A stretch of DNA of 64,000 bases, from positions 248,001-312,000 of the forward strand of contig OZ247501.1 in the NCBI GenBank assembly GCA_965233735.1, in the 5' to 3' direction. Each line of letters begins with the position of its first letter. The stretch's first letter is position 1. The notes under the pieces are model-generated. The model was not told the origin of the DNA, ran no database searches, and saw nothing but the letters and a program-made list of their open reading frames with translations. The position numbers and the translations under genes were made by a program. This DNA is from Cytomitobacter sp965233735. GTDB taxonomy: Bacteria > Pseudomonadota > Alphaproteobacteria > CAJXXZ01 > 1604HC. Shown piece by piece: positions 26,349 through 35,601 of the stretch.

Positions 26349-27416
26349 ATGAAAAATATTGTTTTCACATTTTTATTTATTAACATGACTAACTTCCATG
26401 CTGTGAATGATACATCAATTCAAGATGTTAGCTCTGAAAGTATTTCTCCAAGTTCTAGCCATAGCTTGCCTCAAACTAATGAGTGCCGTGTAATAAATGA
26501 ATATGTTCCAAAAACTGAAAAGAATTATAAAGAATTTCAATTTCAATTAGAGCTAATCAAAGAAGAAAATGAAATATTAAAGAAAAAAAATGAGGAATTA
26601 TGCTCAAATTTAAGCAATGCTAATAGAGAAACAAAGCAAGCTATTCAAGATAAATTAATAATAGAAAAAGTGCTTTGTAATGCATTGATCAAAGAAGAAA
26701 TAATGCAACTACGATCTAAGGAAGATAATGAACGTAGTAATATTTATGAATCATTTATTAAAGAATCTAAATCAAGATGCAATGAGTTGTCTGACAATAA
26801 TGATTTAAGTAATCAATTTATAAAATTACTTATAGATGAATGTAGTGATTTGAATATAGAGCTAATTGAAACAAGAGATAAATTAGATACTGCAATTTCA
26901 AAACAAGAACAAACTCAAAAATCTATTGATGATTATAAGGGAAAGCTATACACTGCAATTTCAAAACAAGAAAAAATTCAAAAATATATTGATGATTATA
27001 AGGGCAAACTTAAAAAAGAGGCGAGTGATTTATATAGTTTTATTATGAAATTTAAATGCATAGTTGAACATTATAATTCTAATCGTCCTAAACCATTTCA
27101 AAAAAAAGAGGATTTATATGCGTTCCATGGATTCCCATTTGGAAATGATTGGAATACTCTTATAAATCAAGATGATTGTTATGAATTATATATAAAAATA
27201 CAGGATACTAAAAAAAATATACAAGAGTGGAAAACACACAATATTTCTCTATATTCTATATATTATATGTCAAAAAACGAACAATCCACCTTAACAGAAA
27301 GTAGCTTTCGCTTGTTTTTCATTAAAACATGTAAATATTCTAACCAATTTATGAAATTAGATGAAAATGACCAATTTGATGAGATAATAAAAATTGCATC
27401 ATCTTATGCTCCATAA
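26349..27416 (+). CDS. secreted coiled-coil protein of unknown function
   Basis: A 355-aa protein, family unrecognised. Residues 1-18 (MKNIVFTFLFINMTNFHA) form a signal peptide, followed by a Ser-rich segment. Residues 60-245 are predicted coiled coil. Within it a 22-residue unit is repeated twice in tandem (about residues 178-221), each copy containing TAISKQE and IDDYKGKL. The C-terminal 110 residues look globular and rich in Tyr, Phe and Trp. A near-consensus promoter and a GGAG ribosome binding site suggest high expression. It resembles in layout the other signal-bearing proteins here and may be a secreted or surface host-interaction protein; this is inference. Confidence 0.7.
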   Translation: MKNIVFTFLFINMTNFHAVNDTSIQDVSSESISPSSSHSLPQTNECRVINEYVPKTEKNYKEFQFQLELIKEENEILKKKNEELCSNLSNANRETKQAIQDKLIIEKVLCNALIKEEIMQLRSKEDNERSNIYESFIKESKSRCNELSDNNDLSNQFIKLLIDECSDLNIELIETRDKLDTAISKQEQTQKSIDDYKGKLYTAISKQEKIQKYIDDYKGKLKKEASDLYSFIMKFKCIVEHYNSNRPKPFQKKEDLYAFHGFPFGNDWNTLINQDDCYELYIKIQDTKKNIQEWKTHNISLYSIYYMSKNEQSTLTESSFRLFFIKTCKYSNQFMKLDENDQFDEIIKIASSYAP

Positions 27417-27492
27417 TAAAATAACAAATATAAAAATCATTGATATTCATTCAGTTTTATTAGATTATATTTCAAAGTGATCAACCTATAAA

Positions 27493-29217
27493 ATGCTTTC
27501 TTCTAATTTGTTTTTATTTTTAACAGGGTTCATTTGCGGAATTGGGTCTTATTTGCTTTTAGAGTCACCCAATATTTTATACATATTAGCCCCATTTTTT
27601 TTATTATTATTAAAAAAAGATAATCATATAATAAGATTCACATGCATAGGATTAATACTAGGATTTTCACGAATTAGTTATAGAGTATATTCTCTAACTT
27701 ATAGCCACCCTGATTTCACCTCATTTCAAGGAACCATAACTAAATTAACACCTGAAAATGGATTTTATAAAACACTTATTAAATTAAAGGATAAAAATCA
27801 ATATATAAGAACAAAATTGAAAATTAATAATAATCTTGATGAAGGAAACTATATATCTGGAAATATAAAATTATATGGAATTCCAGGTCCTTGTCTTCCA
27901 GAGGCTAAAGACATGCGCTATAGGTCATTTTTCGATAGAGTAATTTCATATGGGAAAATTGAATCTTATGTTACAGCTAGCGGAAAAATTACAACATTTA
28001 AAAAGCGTTTATCTGAATATATTGAAAATAATTTTTCACATAATGCAGGAGCTTTATTAAAATCACTTGCTATAGGACAATCAAACTACATAAGCCAAGA
28101 TATTCGGCAAAAACTCCAAGATGTAGGCTTGCCTCATATTCTAGCAATATCAGGATTACATATTGCAATGGTGGCTTTGTTTTTCTACTTATTTTTTCGA
28201 TGGTTTGTGTGCCTGTTTATTTTTAAATATATAAATCGAGCGACATCGCTATCTGCATATTTTTCAGTCATTGGGATTGTTGTGTATTTTTCTACAATCA
28301 GCATCTCGATTACAGCTGTGAGATCTATTTCAATGTTTTTATTTCCTTTTGTGTCTTATTTTACATTTAGGAAAACACTTCCTTCTCATTCGCTTATGTC
28401 ATCAATATTAATTGTATTGTGCATATGGCCAGAGTCATTAATATATCTAGAATTTCAATTATCATGTTTAGCAGTATTTAGCTTAATGAATTTTTCTTTT
28501 AGAAAAAAAAATTATTTTGTTTCAATAATATTAGGCACATTCATATGCTTTATAACAATGCCTCCATTTTTAATATATTGGTTCAACTCAATTTCACTTC
28601 AACCATTTCTTGCAAATTTAATCTGCATCCCTTTCATGTTCATATTAATGCCTATAATTATCATATGGCTTTTCTTTCACAAAGTAGGATTTTCTTTTGC
28701 GTTTTTAGACAAAATACTATCATTTTTGCTTGAATTTATGATTGATCTTTTTATACTTTTATCAGATTTATTTACTAATGTAGCAAAAATACACCAAATA
28801 CATTTTTCAATTCTTATTTTCTGGGTTATAGGGATGTTATTTCTTTTGCACAAAAATAAATATATAGAATCAATTAGTGTAGTGTTTTTTATTCCTTTTT
28901 TCATTAGCATTTCAAGAAAACCTAAAAATATGTTCATAATTTCAAATATGGGAGAAATTGCAATATTAGAAAACAAAAAATTATATGCTTTGAATGAAAC
29001 TTTTTCTACACAATGTTGGGCTAAAACATTAGGAGCAGAATTGATTATAAGCGATGAAATAAAAAAATATTTTGATGTTCACATAAAAAACAATAAAGTG
29101 CAGCAAATAAAATTGTACAATGGAACTATTATATCTAGGCAACATTTAAAATCATGTCCTTGCAAAATATATAATAAATATAGTATTAATGACTTTGATT
29201 ATGTACGACAAAAATAA
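27493..29217 (+). CDS. comEC: ComEC/Rec2 family membrane channel without the MBL hydrolase domain
   Basis: DNA-uptake channel family. The 574-aa protein has N-terminal helices, a soluble OB-like segment (about residues 75-165), and then the competence domain signature GLPHILAISGLHIAM (about residues 214-228) and further helices. The last 95 residues (GEIAILENKKLY...) correspond to the place of the C-terminal metallo-beta-lactamase domain but lack its HxDxDH and HHGS motifs. Notably, two separate secreted proteins in this window carry exactly those motifs. Whether this channel still moves DNA is unknown. It overlaps the HIT-protein gene. Confidence 0.85.
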   Translation: MLSSNLFLFLTGFICGIGSYLLLESPNILYILAPFFLLLLKKDNHIIRFTCIGLILGFSRISYRVYSLTYSHPDFTSFQGTITKLTPENGFYKTLIKLKDKNQYIRTKLKINNNLDEGNYISGNIKLYGIPGPCLPEAKDMRYRSFFDRVISYGKIESYVTASGKITTFKKRLSEYIENNFSHNAGALLKSLAIGQSNYISQDIRQKLQDVGLPHILAISGLHIAMVALFFYLFFRWFVCLFIFKYINRATSLSAYFSVIGIVVYFSTISISITAVRSISMFLFPFVSYFTFRKTLPSHSLMSSILIVLCIWPESLIYLEFQLSCLAVFSLMNFSFRKKNYFVSIILGTFICFITMPPFLIYWFNSISLQPFLANLICIPFMFILMPIIIIWLFFHKVGFSFAFLDKILSFLLEFMIDLFILLSDLFTNVAKIHQIHFSILIFWVIGMLFLLHKNKYIESISVVFFIPFFISISRKPKNMFIISNMGEIAILENKKLYALNETFSTQCWAKTLGAELIISDEIKKYFDVHIKNNKVQQIKLYNGTIISRQHLKSCPCKIYNKYSINDFDYVRQK

Positions 29218-29527
29218 TATATTTGCAAAAATACTACGAGGAGAACTTCCTGCTGATAAAGTTTATGAAGATCAATATTCATTAGCTTTCAAAGATATAA
29301 AACCTCAAGCTAAAACTCATATAATAATAATTCCAAAACAAGAATGTGAAAATTTTGAAAAATTGCTTGATTTAGACAGCGAGTTTGTATTAAATTTTAT
29401 GAACAGCCTGAAAATCATTATTGATATAGCAAATCCAGATAAAAAAGATTTTAAATTATTAACAAATAATGGGTCAGAAGCTGGGCAAGAAATATTTCAT
29501 ATGCACTTTCACTTTTTAATTAATTAG
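29201..29527 (+). CDS. HIT family nucleotide hydrolase (HinT-like)
   Basis: A 108-aa protein with the histidine triad HMHFHF near the C-terminus, the N-terminal NIFAKILRGELPADKVYED and the IKPQAKTHIIIIPK strand pair. Such proteins hydrolyse purine nucleotide phosphoramidates. The C-terminus stops right after the triad and lacks the usual extra 5-10 residues. An ATG at 29189 gives four extra residues. 29201 (MYDKNNIFAK) fits the family better, and both lie within the 3' end of comEC. Confidence 0.88.
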   Translation: MYDKNNIFAKILRGELPADKVYEDQYSLAFKDIKPQAKTHIIIIPKQECENFEKLLDLDSEFVLNFMNSLKIIIDIANPDKKDFKLLTNNGSEAGQEIFHMHFHFLIN

Positions 29528-29755
29528 AACTTAATGACCTAAATAAGCATGATAAAGTAGCTATGAAAAACAACACAAACATTAAATAAATTCAAAGCAA
29601 GTTCACATATTAAAAATTATTATAATCTTTCTAGACAAACTAGAAAATGAATTCAAGGTTAATTATGTGTAGCTCAATGAATAAAAAAATAATGCGCGTT
29701 TGGAGTTGCAACATACTTTACTTTTTTTAATTGATTGATCATAATTAAATTCTAA

Positions 29756-29827
29756 GCGGGCGTAGCTCAGTGGTAGAGCACAACCTTGCCAAGGTTGGGG
29801 TCGAGGGTTCGAATCTCTTCGCCCGCT
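29756..29827 (+). tRNA. tRNA-Gly (GCC anticodon)
   Basis: Complete cloverleaf. The acceptor is GCGGGCG paired with CGCCCGC, with T73. The D-arm includes TAGCTCAGTGGTAGAGCA. The anticodon stem CAACC/GGTTG has loop TTGCCAA, giving anticodon GCC. The T-arm has loop TTCGAAT. CCA is not encoded. An 8-T run follows at 29833-29840, without a GC-rich hairpin of its own. tsaD starts 34 nt downstream. Confidence 0.96.
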
Positions 29828-29861
29828 TGTCGTTTTTTTTAAGTTATTATATACTTCTTTA

Positions 29862-30857
29862 TTGTTATATTTAGGTGTTGAAACTAGCTGTGATGACACA
29901 ACAGTTTCTTTGATGAAAAATGAAGAATGTTTGTTTAATGAAATAATCACCCATGATTCTACATTATTTGGAGGAGTAGTTCCTGAATATGCTTCTAGAG
30001 AGCATATGAGTATATTACCAAGCTTGATTGATAGCGCTCTAAAGTCCAACAATTTTTCTTTGAAAGATTTATGTTTTATATCTGTCACTAAAGGCCCTGG
30101 CCTATTAGGAAGCTTAATGGTTGGAGTAACTTACGTCAAAACTTTAGCTTGGAGTTTAAAAATCCCTTGGATTTCTATAAATCATTTAGAAGGCCATATT
30201 GTAGTAGCAAAGTGGAAAAATGAATTGCAGTTTCCTTACGGAGCTTTATTGGTTTCTGGAGGTCATACTTGCATTATTGCTGCTAAAACGTTAGGAAATT
30301 ATGAAACATTGGGATCTTCAATGGACGATGCTGTAGGAGAAATGTTTGATAAAGTAGGTCGTTGTTTAGGCCTTCCTAATCCAGCTGGCCCATATATGGA
30401 AAAATTAGCTCTTAATTGGAAAAATAATGTAAAATTACCAATTCCTTTATATAAAGATAAATCTATGTCATTTTCTTTTTCAGGATTAAAAACAGCTGCT
30501 ATAAGATTTTGGGAACAAAGCGACAAGTCAAATCAAACAAAAAGTGATTTATGCATGAGCTTACAAAATGTTGTATACCAGGCTTTAAAAAGCAGATTAG
30601 AAAACGCTTGGAAAGATTGTGACATAAAATCATGGGTTTTTGCAGGAGGGGTTGCCTCAAATATATTTATAAGAGAAAAAATGAAATTATTGTTTGAAGA
30701 AAATGATAAAAAATTGTTTATGCCAAGCCCAAAACTATGCAGAGATAATGGATTAATGATAGCTTATACCGGTTATTTATATTATAAAAAAGGATTGTTT
30801 TCAGATTTTCTAGATAGCGCAAGCGCTGTTTTCAAAATAGACGAAGTTAAAAAATAA
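29862..30857 (+). CDS. tsaD: tRNA N6-adenosine threonylcarbamoyltransferase TsaD
   Basis: Transfers the threonylcarbamoyl group to A37 of tRNA. The 331-aa protein starts LYLGVETSCDDTTVSL. The metal-binding HLEGH histidines are in INHLEGHIVVA, and the nucleotide motifs are LVSGGHTCI and FAGGVASN. The start is a TTG at 29862: no ATG or GTG occurs in frame upstream and homology begins right there. The gene follows tRNA-Gly by 34 nt, so tRNA and mRNA may share a transcript. Confidence 0.93.
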   Translation: MLYLGVETSCDDTTVSLMKNEECLFNEIITHDSTLFGGVVPEYASREHMSILPSLIDSALKSNNFSLKDLCFISVTKGPGLLGSLMVGVTYVKTLAWSLKIPWISINHLEGHIVVAKWKNELQFPYGALLVSGGHTCIIAAKTLGNYETLGSSMDDAVGEMFDKVGRCLGLPNPAGPYMEKLALNWKNNVKLPIPLYKDKSMSFSFSGLKTAAIRFWEQSDKSNQTKSDLCMSLQNVVYQALKSRLENAWKDCDIKSWVFAGGVASNIFIREKMKLLFEENDKKLFMPSPKLCRDNGLMIAYTGYLYYKKGLFSDFLDSASAVFKIDEVKK

Positions 30858-31055
30858 CAAAGCTTCTAATTTTTATTTAAATTTTCAACTTCATTTTTCT
30901 TTCTCTATTTTTACTATTTTTTATAACAATTTATGTTTTTAGAAGTAAATTCGAATGATATTTCATTATGGCTAAATAAAATAACGTCTTTTTTTTATAA
31001 TTAATCAACATATTTAGTTGATTGTTATACATAATATAAATATACTATATTAGCT

Positions 31056-31553
31056 ATGAGCTTAGAATCTTCAATTTGGCGCATGATATTACCAGAACAC
31101 AAAAGTGAATTTGTAGAAGATTTACTTGTGTTACATAATTTCAAAAGCAAACATAATGATTTGTGGAAAAAAATACCACTATGCAAAATCAATATATTTG
31201 ATGCCTTTAAATTTTCTGAAATTTTTGAAACCATATTCAAGTATGCATATTCAAAATACACATGGACTGACTTTAATAAATTGATTTCCAGAATGTATGT
31301 AAAATGCACAAATGATAAAAATTATATCATGAATATAAAGATAACAATTGCCAAGAAAAATGATGAAATATCTCAAACATTACAATCATATTTCCAAGAT
31401 ATTTATAAAAACAAAACAACTGTAACGGTTAAGCATAAATTATCTATATTAGGAGGCTTTGTGATTGATATGGGATCTACCAGAATAGATGCTTCTTATG
31501 CTAATATACTTAATAAATTTATTGGAGAATTAAATGAATCGTTTAAACATTGA
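31056..31553 (+). CDS. atpH: F1F0 ATP synthase delta subunit
   Basis: Stalk subunit connecting F1 to F0 subunit b. The 165-aa product is divergent. Its C-terminal part has the family hallmark LGGFVIDMGSTRIDASYANILNKF split across residues 137-160, and the N-terminal helical bundle is visible. It is the first gene of the F1 operon. Its last 20 nt overlap atpA, whose ribosome binding site (GGAG at 31524-31527) lies within this gene. The 198-bp gap upstream from tsaD probably holds the operon promoter. Confidence 0.88.
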   Translation: MSLESSIWRMILPEHKSEFVEDLLVLHNFKSKHNDLWKKIPLCKINIFDAFKFSEIFETIFKYAYSKYTWTDFNKLISRMYVKCTNDKNYIMNIKITIAKKNDEISQTLQSYFQDIYKNKTTVTVKHKLSILGGFVIDMGSTRIDASYANILNKFIGELNESFKH

Positions 31554-33054
31554 AGATATCGTAAATGGAATTAAAGACCAAATAAAAAACTTTGATAAAA
31601 ATATAGATATTCAGGAAATTGGAAAAATAGTTAGCGTTTCTGATGGAATATGCGAATCCATAGGGCTTGAAGGAGCAATTTATGGAGAAGTTGTTATTTT
31701 CGAAAACAAACAAGAAGGTTTAGTCGTAGAGTTAAATGAAGATATTGTTAAAATAGCAATTCTTAGTTCATCTCCAACTGTTTTTAATGGAATGACTGTT
31801 CATAGAACTGGAAACATATTAAAAATAAAAGCTGGAAAAGAAATGCTAGGAAGAGTTGTAAACGCTCTTGGACATCCAATTGATGGAAAAGGAGAAACAA
31901 ATGCTAACACTGATCAAGTTGTATTTAATGAATCCCCACAAATTATAGATAGAAAAAAAGTATCAGAACCAATGTATACAGGAATAAAAGCCATAGATGC
32001 ATTGATTCCAATAGGATTTGGACAAAGAGAATTGATTTTAGGAGATAGAAGAACTGGGAAAAGTAGCATTGCCATAGGAACTATTCTAAACCAAAAATCT
32101 AGATACAAAACATCCTCTCCTGTTTATTGTGTGTATGTTTGCATCGGAAAGAAAGCATCTGAAGCAGCTAAATTAGCTCACTATTTAGAAGAAAAAGGAG
32201 CTATGAAATATACAGTATTGGTTGTTGCATCAGCTGATGAAGCTGCAATATTTCAATATTTAGCACCGTATGCTGGAACTTCAATTGCAGAATATTTTAG
32301 AGATAAAGGAGATCATGCTTTAATAATTTATGATGATTTATCAAAACATGCTATTTCTTATAGAGAAATTTCACTACTTCTAAAACGTTTTCCTGGAAGA
32401 GAAGCTTATCCTGGGGACGTGTTTTTCTTGCACTCAAGCCTATTAGAAAGATCTGCATGCATGAGTGATGACAAAGGTGGAGGATCTCTAACATCTCTAC
32501 CAATCATAGAAACAATGGAAGGTGATATTTCTTCATATATTTCAACTAATGTAATTTCAATTACTGATGGACAAATATTCATGGATAAAACTATGTTTTT
32601 ATATGGCCAAAGACCAGCTATTAATACAAATATATCTGTAAGTAGAGTTGGTGGTGCTGCTCAAACACAAGCAATGAGAAAAGTTGCTGGAATGATGAAG
32701 TTAGAACTTGCTCAATACGCTGAATTAAAAGAGTTTTCTAGATTTTTAACTGATATAGATGAAACAACTTCTAAAGCTTTAAGGCGTGGAGAAGCAGTCA
32801 CTCATATTTTAAGACAAGGGGCAAATTCTTTGCACTCTTTTGAAGATGAAGTTTTGATAATATTTGCATGTAATTTAGGGTGTTTTGACAATCATCCTGT
32901 AGATAAATTAGCTGAAGCAGAAATAGAATTTTTATTTACATTCAAACAAGAAAACCCTCATATTGTTGAAAAATTAATAGAAACAAAATCTATTGACGAA
33001 GAAATAGACTCAGCTGTCAAGAAGTTTGTAAATAAATTTAAGGAGCAAACATGA
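31534..33054 (+). CDS. atpA: F1 ATP synthase alpha subunit
   Basis: Regulatory nucleotide-binding subunit of F1. The 506-aa protein has normal length, the P-loop GDRRTGKSS near residue 171, and the C-terminal signature SISRVGGAAQ-like SVSRVGGAAQTQAM. It overlaps atpH by 20 nt and atpG by 4 nt. No lesion seen. Confidence 0.97.
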   Translation: MNRLNIEDIVNGIKDQIKNFDKNIDIQEIGKIVSVSDGICESIGLEGAIYGEVVIFENKQEGLVVELNEDIVKIAILSSSPTVFNGMTVHRTGNILKIKAGKEMLGRVVNALGHPIDGKGETNANTDQVVFNESPQIIDRKKVSEPMYTGIKAIDALIPIGFGQRELILGDRRTGKSSIAIGTILNQKSRYKTSSPVYCVYVCIGKKASEAAKLAHYLEEKGAMKYTVLVVASADEAAIFQYLAPYAGTSIAEYFRDKGDHALIIYDDLSKHAISYREISLLLKRFPGREAYPGDVFFLHSSLLERSACMSDDKGGGSLTSLPIIETMEGDISSYISTNVISITDGQIFMDKTMFLYGQRPAINTNISVSRVGGAAQTQAMRKVAGMMKLELAQYAELKEFSRFLTDIDETTSKALRRGEAVTHILRQGANSLHSFEDEVLIIFACNLGCFDNHPVDKLAEAEIEFLFTFKQENPHIVEKLIETKSIDEEIDSAVKKFVNKFKEQT

Positions 33055-33788
33055 AATTAACTCACTTAAAAACAAAACAAAAAAACATATCAAACATAGG
33101 CCGTATAACTTCAGCTATTCAAACTATATCTATGGTAAAAAAACAGCAAGCAAACAAAATGTACAAAAAAGTACTAATAGCTCTATCTATTCTAAGAAAA
33201 CATATAGCAAAACATGATTACTCAAATTTTAGCAAAAATACTGTACATCTTATTTTCACGGTAGATAAAAAGTTTTGTAGAGATTTCATACATTTAACTC
33301 ATAAGTATATAAGCGGATTGAAATATGACCAAAATGATAAATTTATATCATTTGGTAAATATGCTATTGATTCATTAAAGAAGGAGAAAATATTTCCCGA
33401 CTGTGTTCAGTTGTTAAATATAATTTCATCTATTGAAGATGCATATGCGTCATCAATGATTATTATGAAACATTTACGCGAACGAAAAAAAATAACATTA
33501 CACTTTTATTCAACTCAAGAGTCTCAATTTGTTGCTAAAGATATATTCAATGGATATTTGCACAATAACTTGGAAGATCACACAATTCCTTTATATATAG
33601 CATATTGCATATATGCTGCGTCTATTGAAACAAGCATAATTGAAAATGCAAGCAGAGCTATTGCTATGTCTCAAGCATCAGATACTTGCAAAACTATGCA
33701 ACATAAATTGAAATTGCAGTACAATAGATTAAGACAAGAAAAAATAACCATGGAAATGAGTGAAATAATGGGAGGAATAAGCATATGA
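33051..33788 (+). CDS. atpG: F1 ATP synthase gamma subunit
   Basis: Rotating central shaft of F1. The 245-aa protein is short for the family (about 285-290). The N-terminal coiled-coil helix (KTKQKNISNIGRITSAIQTI) and C-terminal helix (NRLRQEKITMEMSEIMGGI) are well conserved, so the deletion falls in the central globular domain. 4-nt ATGA overlaps join it to atpA and atpD. Confidence 0.93.
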   Translation: MKLTHLKTKQKNISNIGRITSAIQTISMVKKQQANKMYKKVLIALSILRKHIAKHDYSNFSKNTVHLIFTVDKKFCRDFIHLTHKYISGLKYDQNDKFISFGKYAIDSLKKEKIFPDCVQLLNIISSIEDAYASSMIIMKHLRERKKITLHFYSTQESQFVAKDIFNGYLHNNLEDHTIPLYIAYCIYAASIETSIIENASRAIAMSQASDTCKTMQHKLKLQYNRLRQEKITMEMSEIMGGISI

Positions 33789-35227
33789 ACAAAATTTTTA
33801 ATGAAAACAAAATTCAAGAAAACATAGGAAAAATAGTTTCTATTAAAGGAGTAGTAGTAGATATACTATTTGAAAATGATGTTCCCCCTATTTTAAACTC
33901 ACTTTCTGTCAAAAATCCTCTTAACAATAAAGATGTATATATGGAGGTTTCATCTCATATAGGAAATGGAGTCATAAGAGCAATTGCTATGTCTGACACA
34001 TTAGGATTGGGACGAAATATGGAAGTTCATGATACTGGAAGCAAATTAAAAATTCCCGTAGGAAGAGAAACATTAGGAAGAATTTTCAATGCAATTGGAG
34101 ACACAATTGATGGAAGAGAAAAATTAAAAGATCCTCAAAAATGGGAAATACATAGAAAAGCCCCATCATTTGATATGCAATCTGTGAAAACTAATATTTT
34201 TGTTACAGGTATCAAAGTTATTGACTTGCTATTGCCTTATGTAAAAGGTGGAAAAATAGGATTATTTGGTGGAGCTGGAGTCGGAAAAACTGTTTTAATC
34301 ATGGAACTTATTAATAATATGGCCCAGGAACATGGTGGAAAAGCAGTGTTCGCTGGAGTTGGAGAAAGAATACGAGAAGGACATGAACTTTATAATGAAA
34401 TGATCAGCGAGGGATTAATTAATACTACTAACGAAACTTCTAAAGTATCTTTAATATACGGACAAATGAATGAACCTCCTGGTGCTAGATCTAGAGTTGC
34501 TTATGGTGGAATAACTATGGCTGAATATTTTAGAGATGTTGAAAAGCAAGATGTTTTCTTTTTTGTAGATAACTTATTTAGATTTACTCAAGCAGGAGCT
34601 GAACTTTCTATACTTCTTGAAAGGCTTCCATCTGCTGTTGGTTATCAACCAACTTTAGCCAGTGAAATGGGTTCTTTGCAAGAAAGAATTACAAGCACAA
34701 AAGAGAACTCTATAACTAGCATACAGGCTATATATTTGCCAGCAGATGATAGTACAGACCCTGCTCCAGCATCAGCATTTTCTCATTTAGATTCTATCAC
34801 TGTTTTAAGCAGGTCCATGGCTTCTATAGGAATATATCCAGCTATTGATCCACTAGAATCATATTCCAATGTTCTAGACCCTGAAATAGTAGGAGAAGAG
34901 CATTATAATATAGCAACTCAAGTTATAAGATATTTGCAAAAATATAAAGACTTAAGTGATACAATTGCTGTTTTAGGATTAGATGAATTATCTCCAGAAG
35001 ACCAAGTTATTGTTAAGAGAGCTAGAAAAATGCAAAGATTTTTATCTCAACCAATGTTCATGGCTCAATCTTTTAGTTCCATTCCTGGAAAATACATAGA
35101 ATTAGAAGATACAATTAAGGGGTTTAAAATGATTTTAGAAGGAAATTGCGATCATATTCCTGATAGTGCATTTTATATGGTTGGAGATATAGATGAAGTG
35201 TTTGCTAAATATGACAGGATAAGATAG
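33785..35227 (+). CDS. atpD: F1 ATP synthase beta subunit
   Basis: Catalytic subunit of F1. The 480-aa product has the P-loop GGAGVGKT near residue 158, the GERIREGHEL segment with the catalytic Glu, and the C-terminal LSRSMASIGIYPAIDPL. Length is normal. It overlaps atpG by 4 nt, and its TAG stop shares a base with the atpC GTG start. Confidence 0.98.
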   Translation: MNKIFNENKIQENIGKIVSIKGVVVDILFENDVPPILNSLSVKNPLNNKDVYMEVSSHIGNGVIRAIAMSDTLGLGRNMEVHDTGSKLKIPVGRETLGRIFNAIGDTIDGREKLKDPQKWEIHRKAPSFDMQSVKTNIFVTGIKVIDLLLPYVKGGKIGLFGGAGVGKTVLIMELINNMAQEHGGKAVFAGVGERIREGHELYNEMISEGLINTTNETSKVSLIYGQMNEPPGARSRVAYGGITMAEYFRDVEKQDVFFFVDNLFRFTQAGAELSILLERLPSAVGYQPTLASEMGSLQERITSTKENSITSIQAIYLPADDSTDPAPASAFSHLDSITVLSRSMASIGIYPAIDPLESYSNVLDPEIVGEEHYNIATQVIRYLQKYKDLSDTIAVLGLDELSPEDQVIVKRARKMQRFLSQPMFMAQSFSSIPGKYIELEDTIKGFKMILEGNCDHIPDSAFYMVGDIDEVFAKYDRIR

Positions 35228-35601
35228 TGTTTCTTTCTTTGACATGCGGATCAAAAGAAATAACACATAATAAAATTTTAATGATTGGTTTGCAAACTTA
35301 TCAAGGCATGAGAGCTATATATGAAAATCATATAAATATTAACCTTATCTTAAAGCCAGGAACTATTTTTATATTATTAGATAAAGGAGAAATGAAATAC
35401 AATATAGGAAATTCTTTTCTTCAAAAAACCAGAGGAAATATTTTTTTAATTAGTAATTTTATTGACTCTAGCTATAATAAGATACAGCCAGAATTAAAGA
35501 AAACATGGAATGATATTCTTGAAAATTATAAAAAAGAAGAAAAAAAACCAAATTGGTTTGAAGATAATAAAGACAAAGTAAATGAACTTGTCCAAAAGTA
35601 A
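35227..35601 (+). CDS. atpC: F1 ATP synthase epsilon subunit (divergent)
   Basis: A 124-aa protein recognised by position after atpD and by the beta-sandwich pattern GMRAIYENHININLILKPG, matching GxxGxLxxHxPxxxxLxPG of epsilon subunits. The C-terminal helices are charged and not clearly conserved. It starts with GTG overlapping the atpD stop. Its last 20 nt overlap dnaG. Confidence 0.78.
   Translation: MFLSLTCGSKEITHNKILMIGLQTYQGMRAIYENHININLILKPGTIFILLDKGEMKYNIGNSFLQKTRGNIFLISNFIDSSYNKIQPELKKTWNDILENYKKEEKKPNWFEDNKDKVNELVQK

Noticed and set aside
29665..29730. Decayed tRNA or 21-codon leader peptide before tRNA-Gly
   Set aside because: The text GTAGCTCAATGA resembles a tRNA D-arm, but no acceptor, anticodon or T-arm can be folded. 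The small ORF has an AAGG before it but no conserved feature.
29663..30088. Minus-strand ORF of 141 codons
   Set aside because: It reads through the antisense of tRNA-Gly (the well-known SGRRDSNPRPQPW artefact) and the start of tsaD; a shadow frame.
31003..31023. Hairpin AATCAAC / GTTGATT as terminator after tsaD
   Set aside because: The stem has only two GC pairs and the T-run lies on the wrong side for the plus strand; no supported function.
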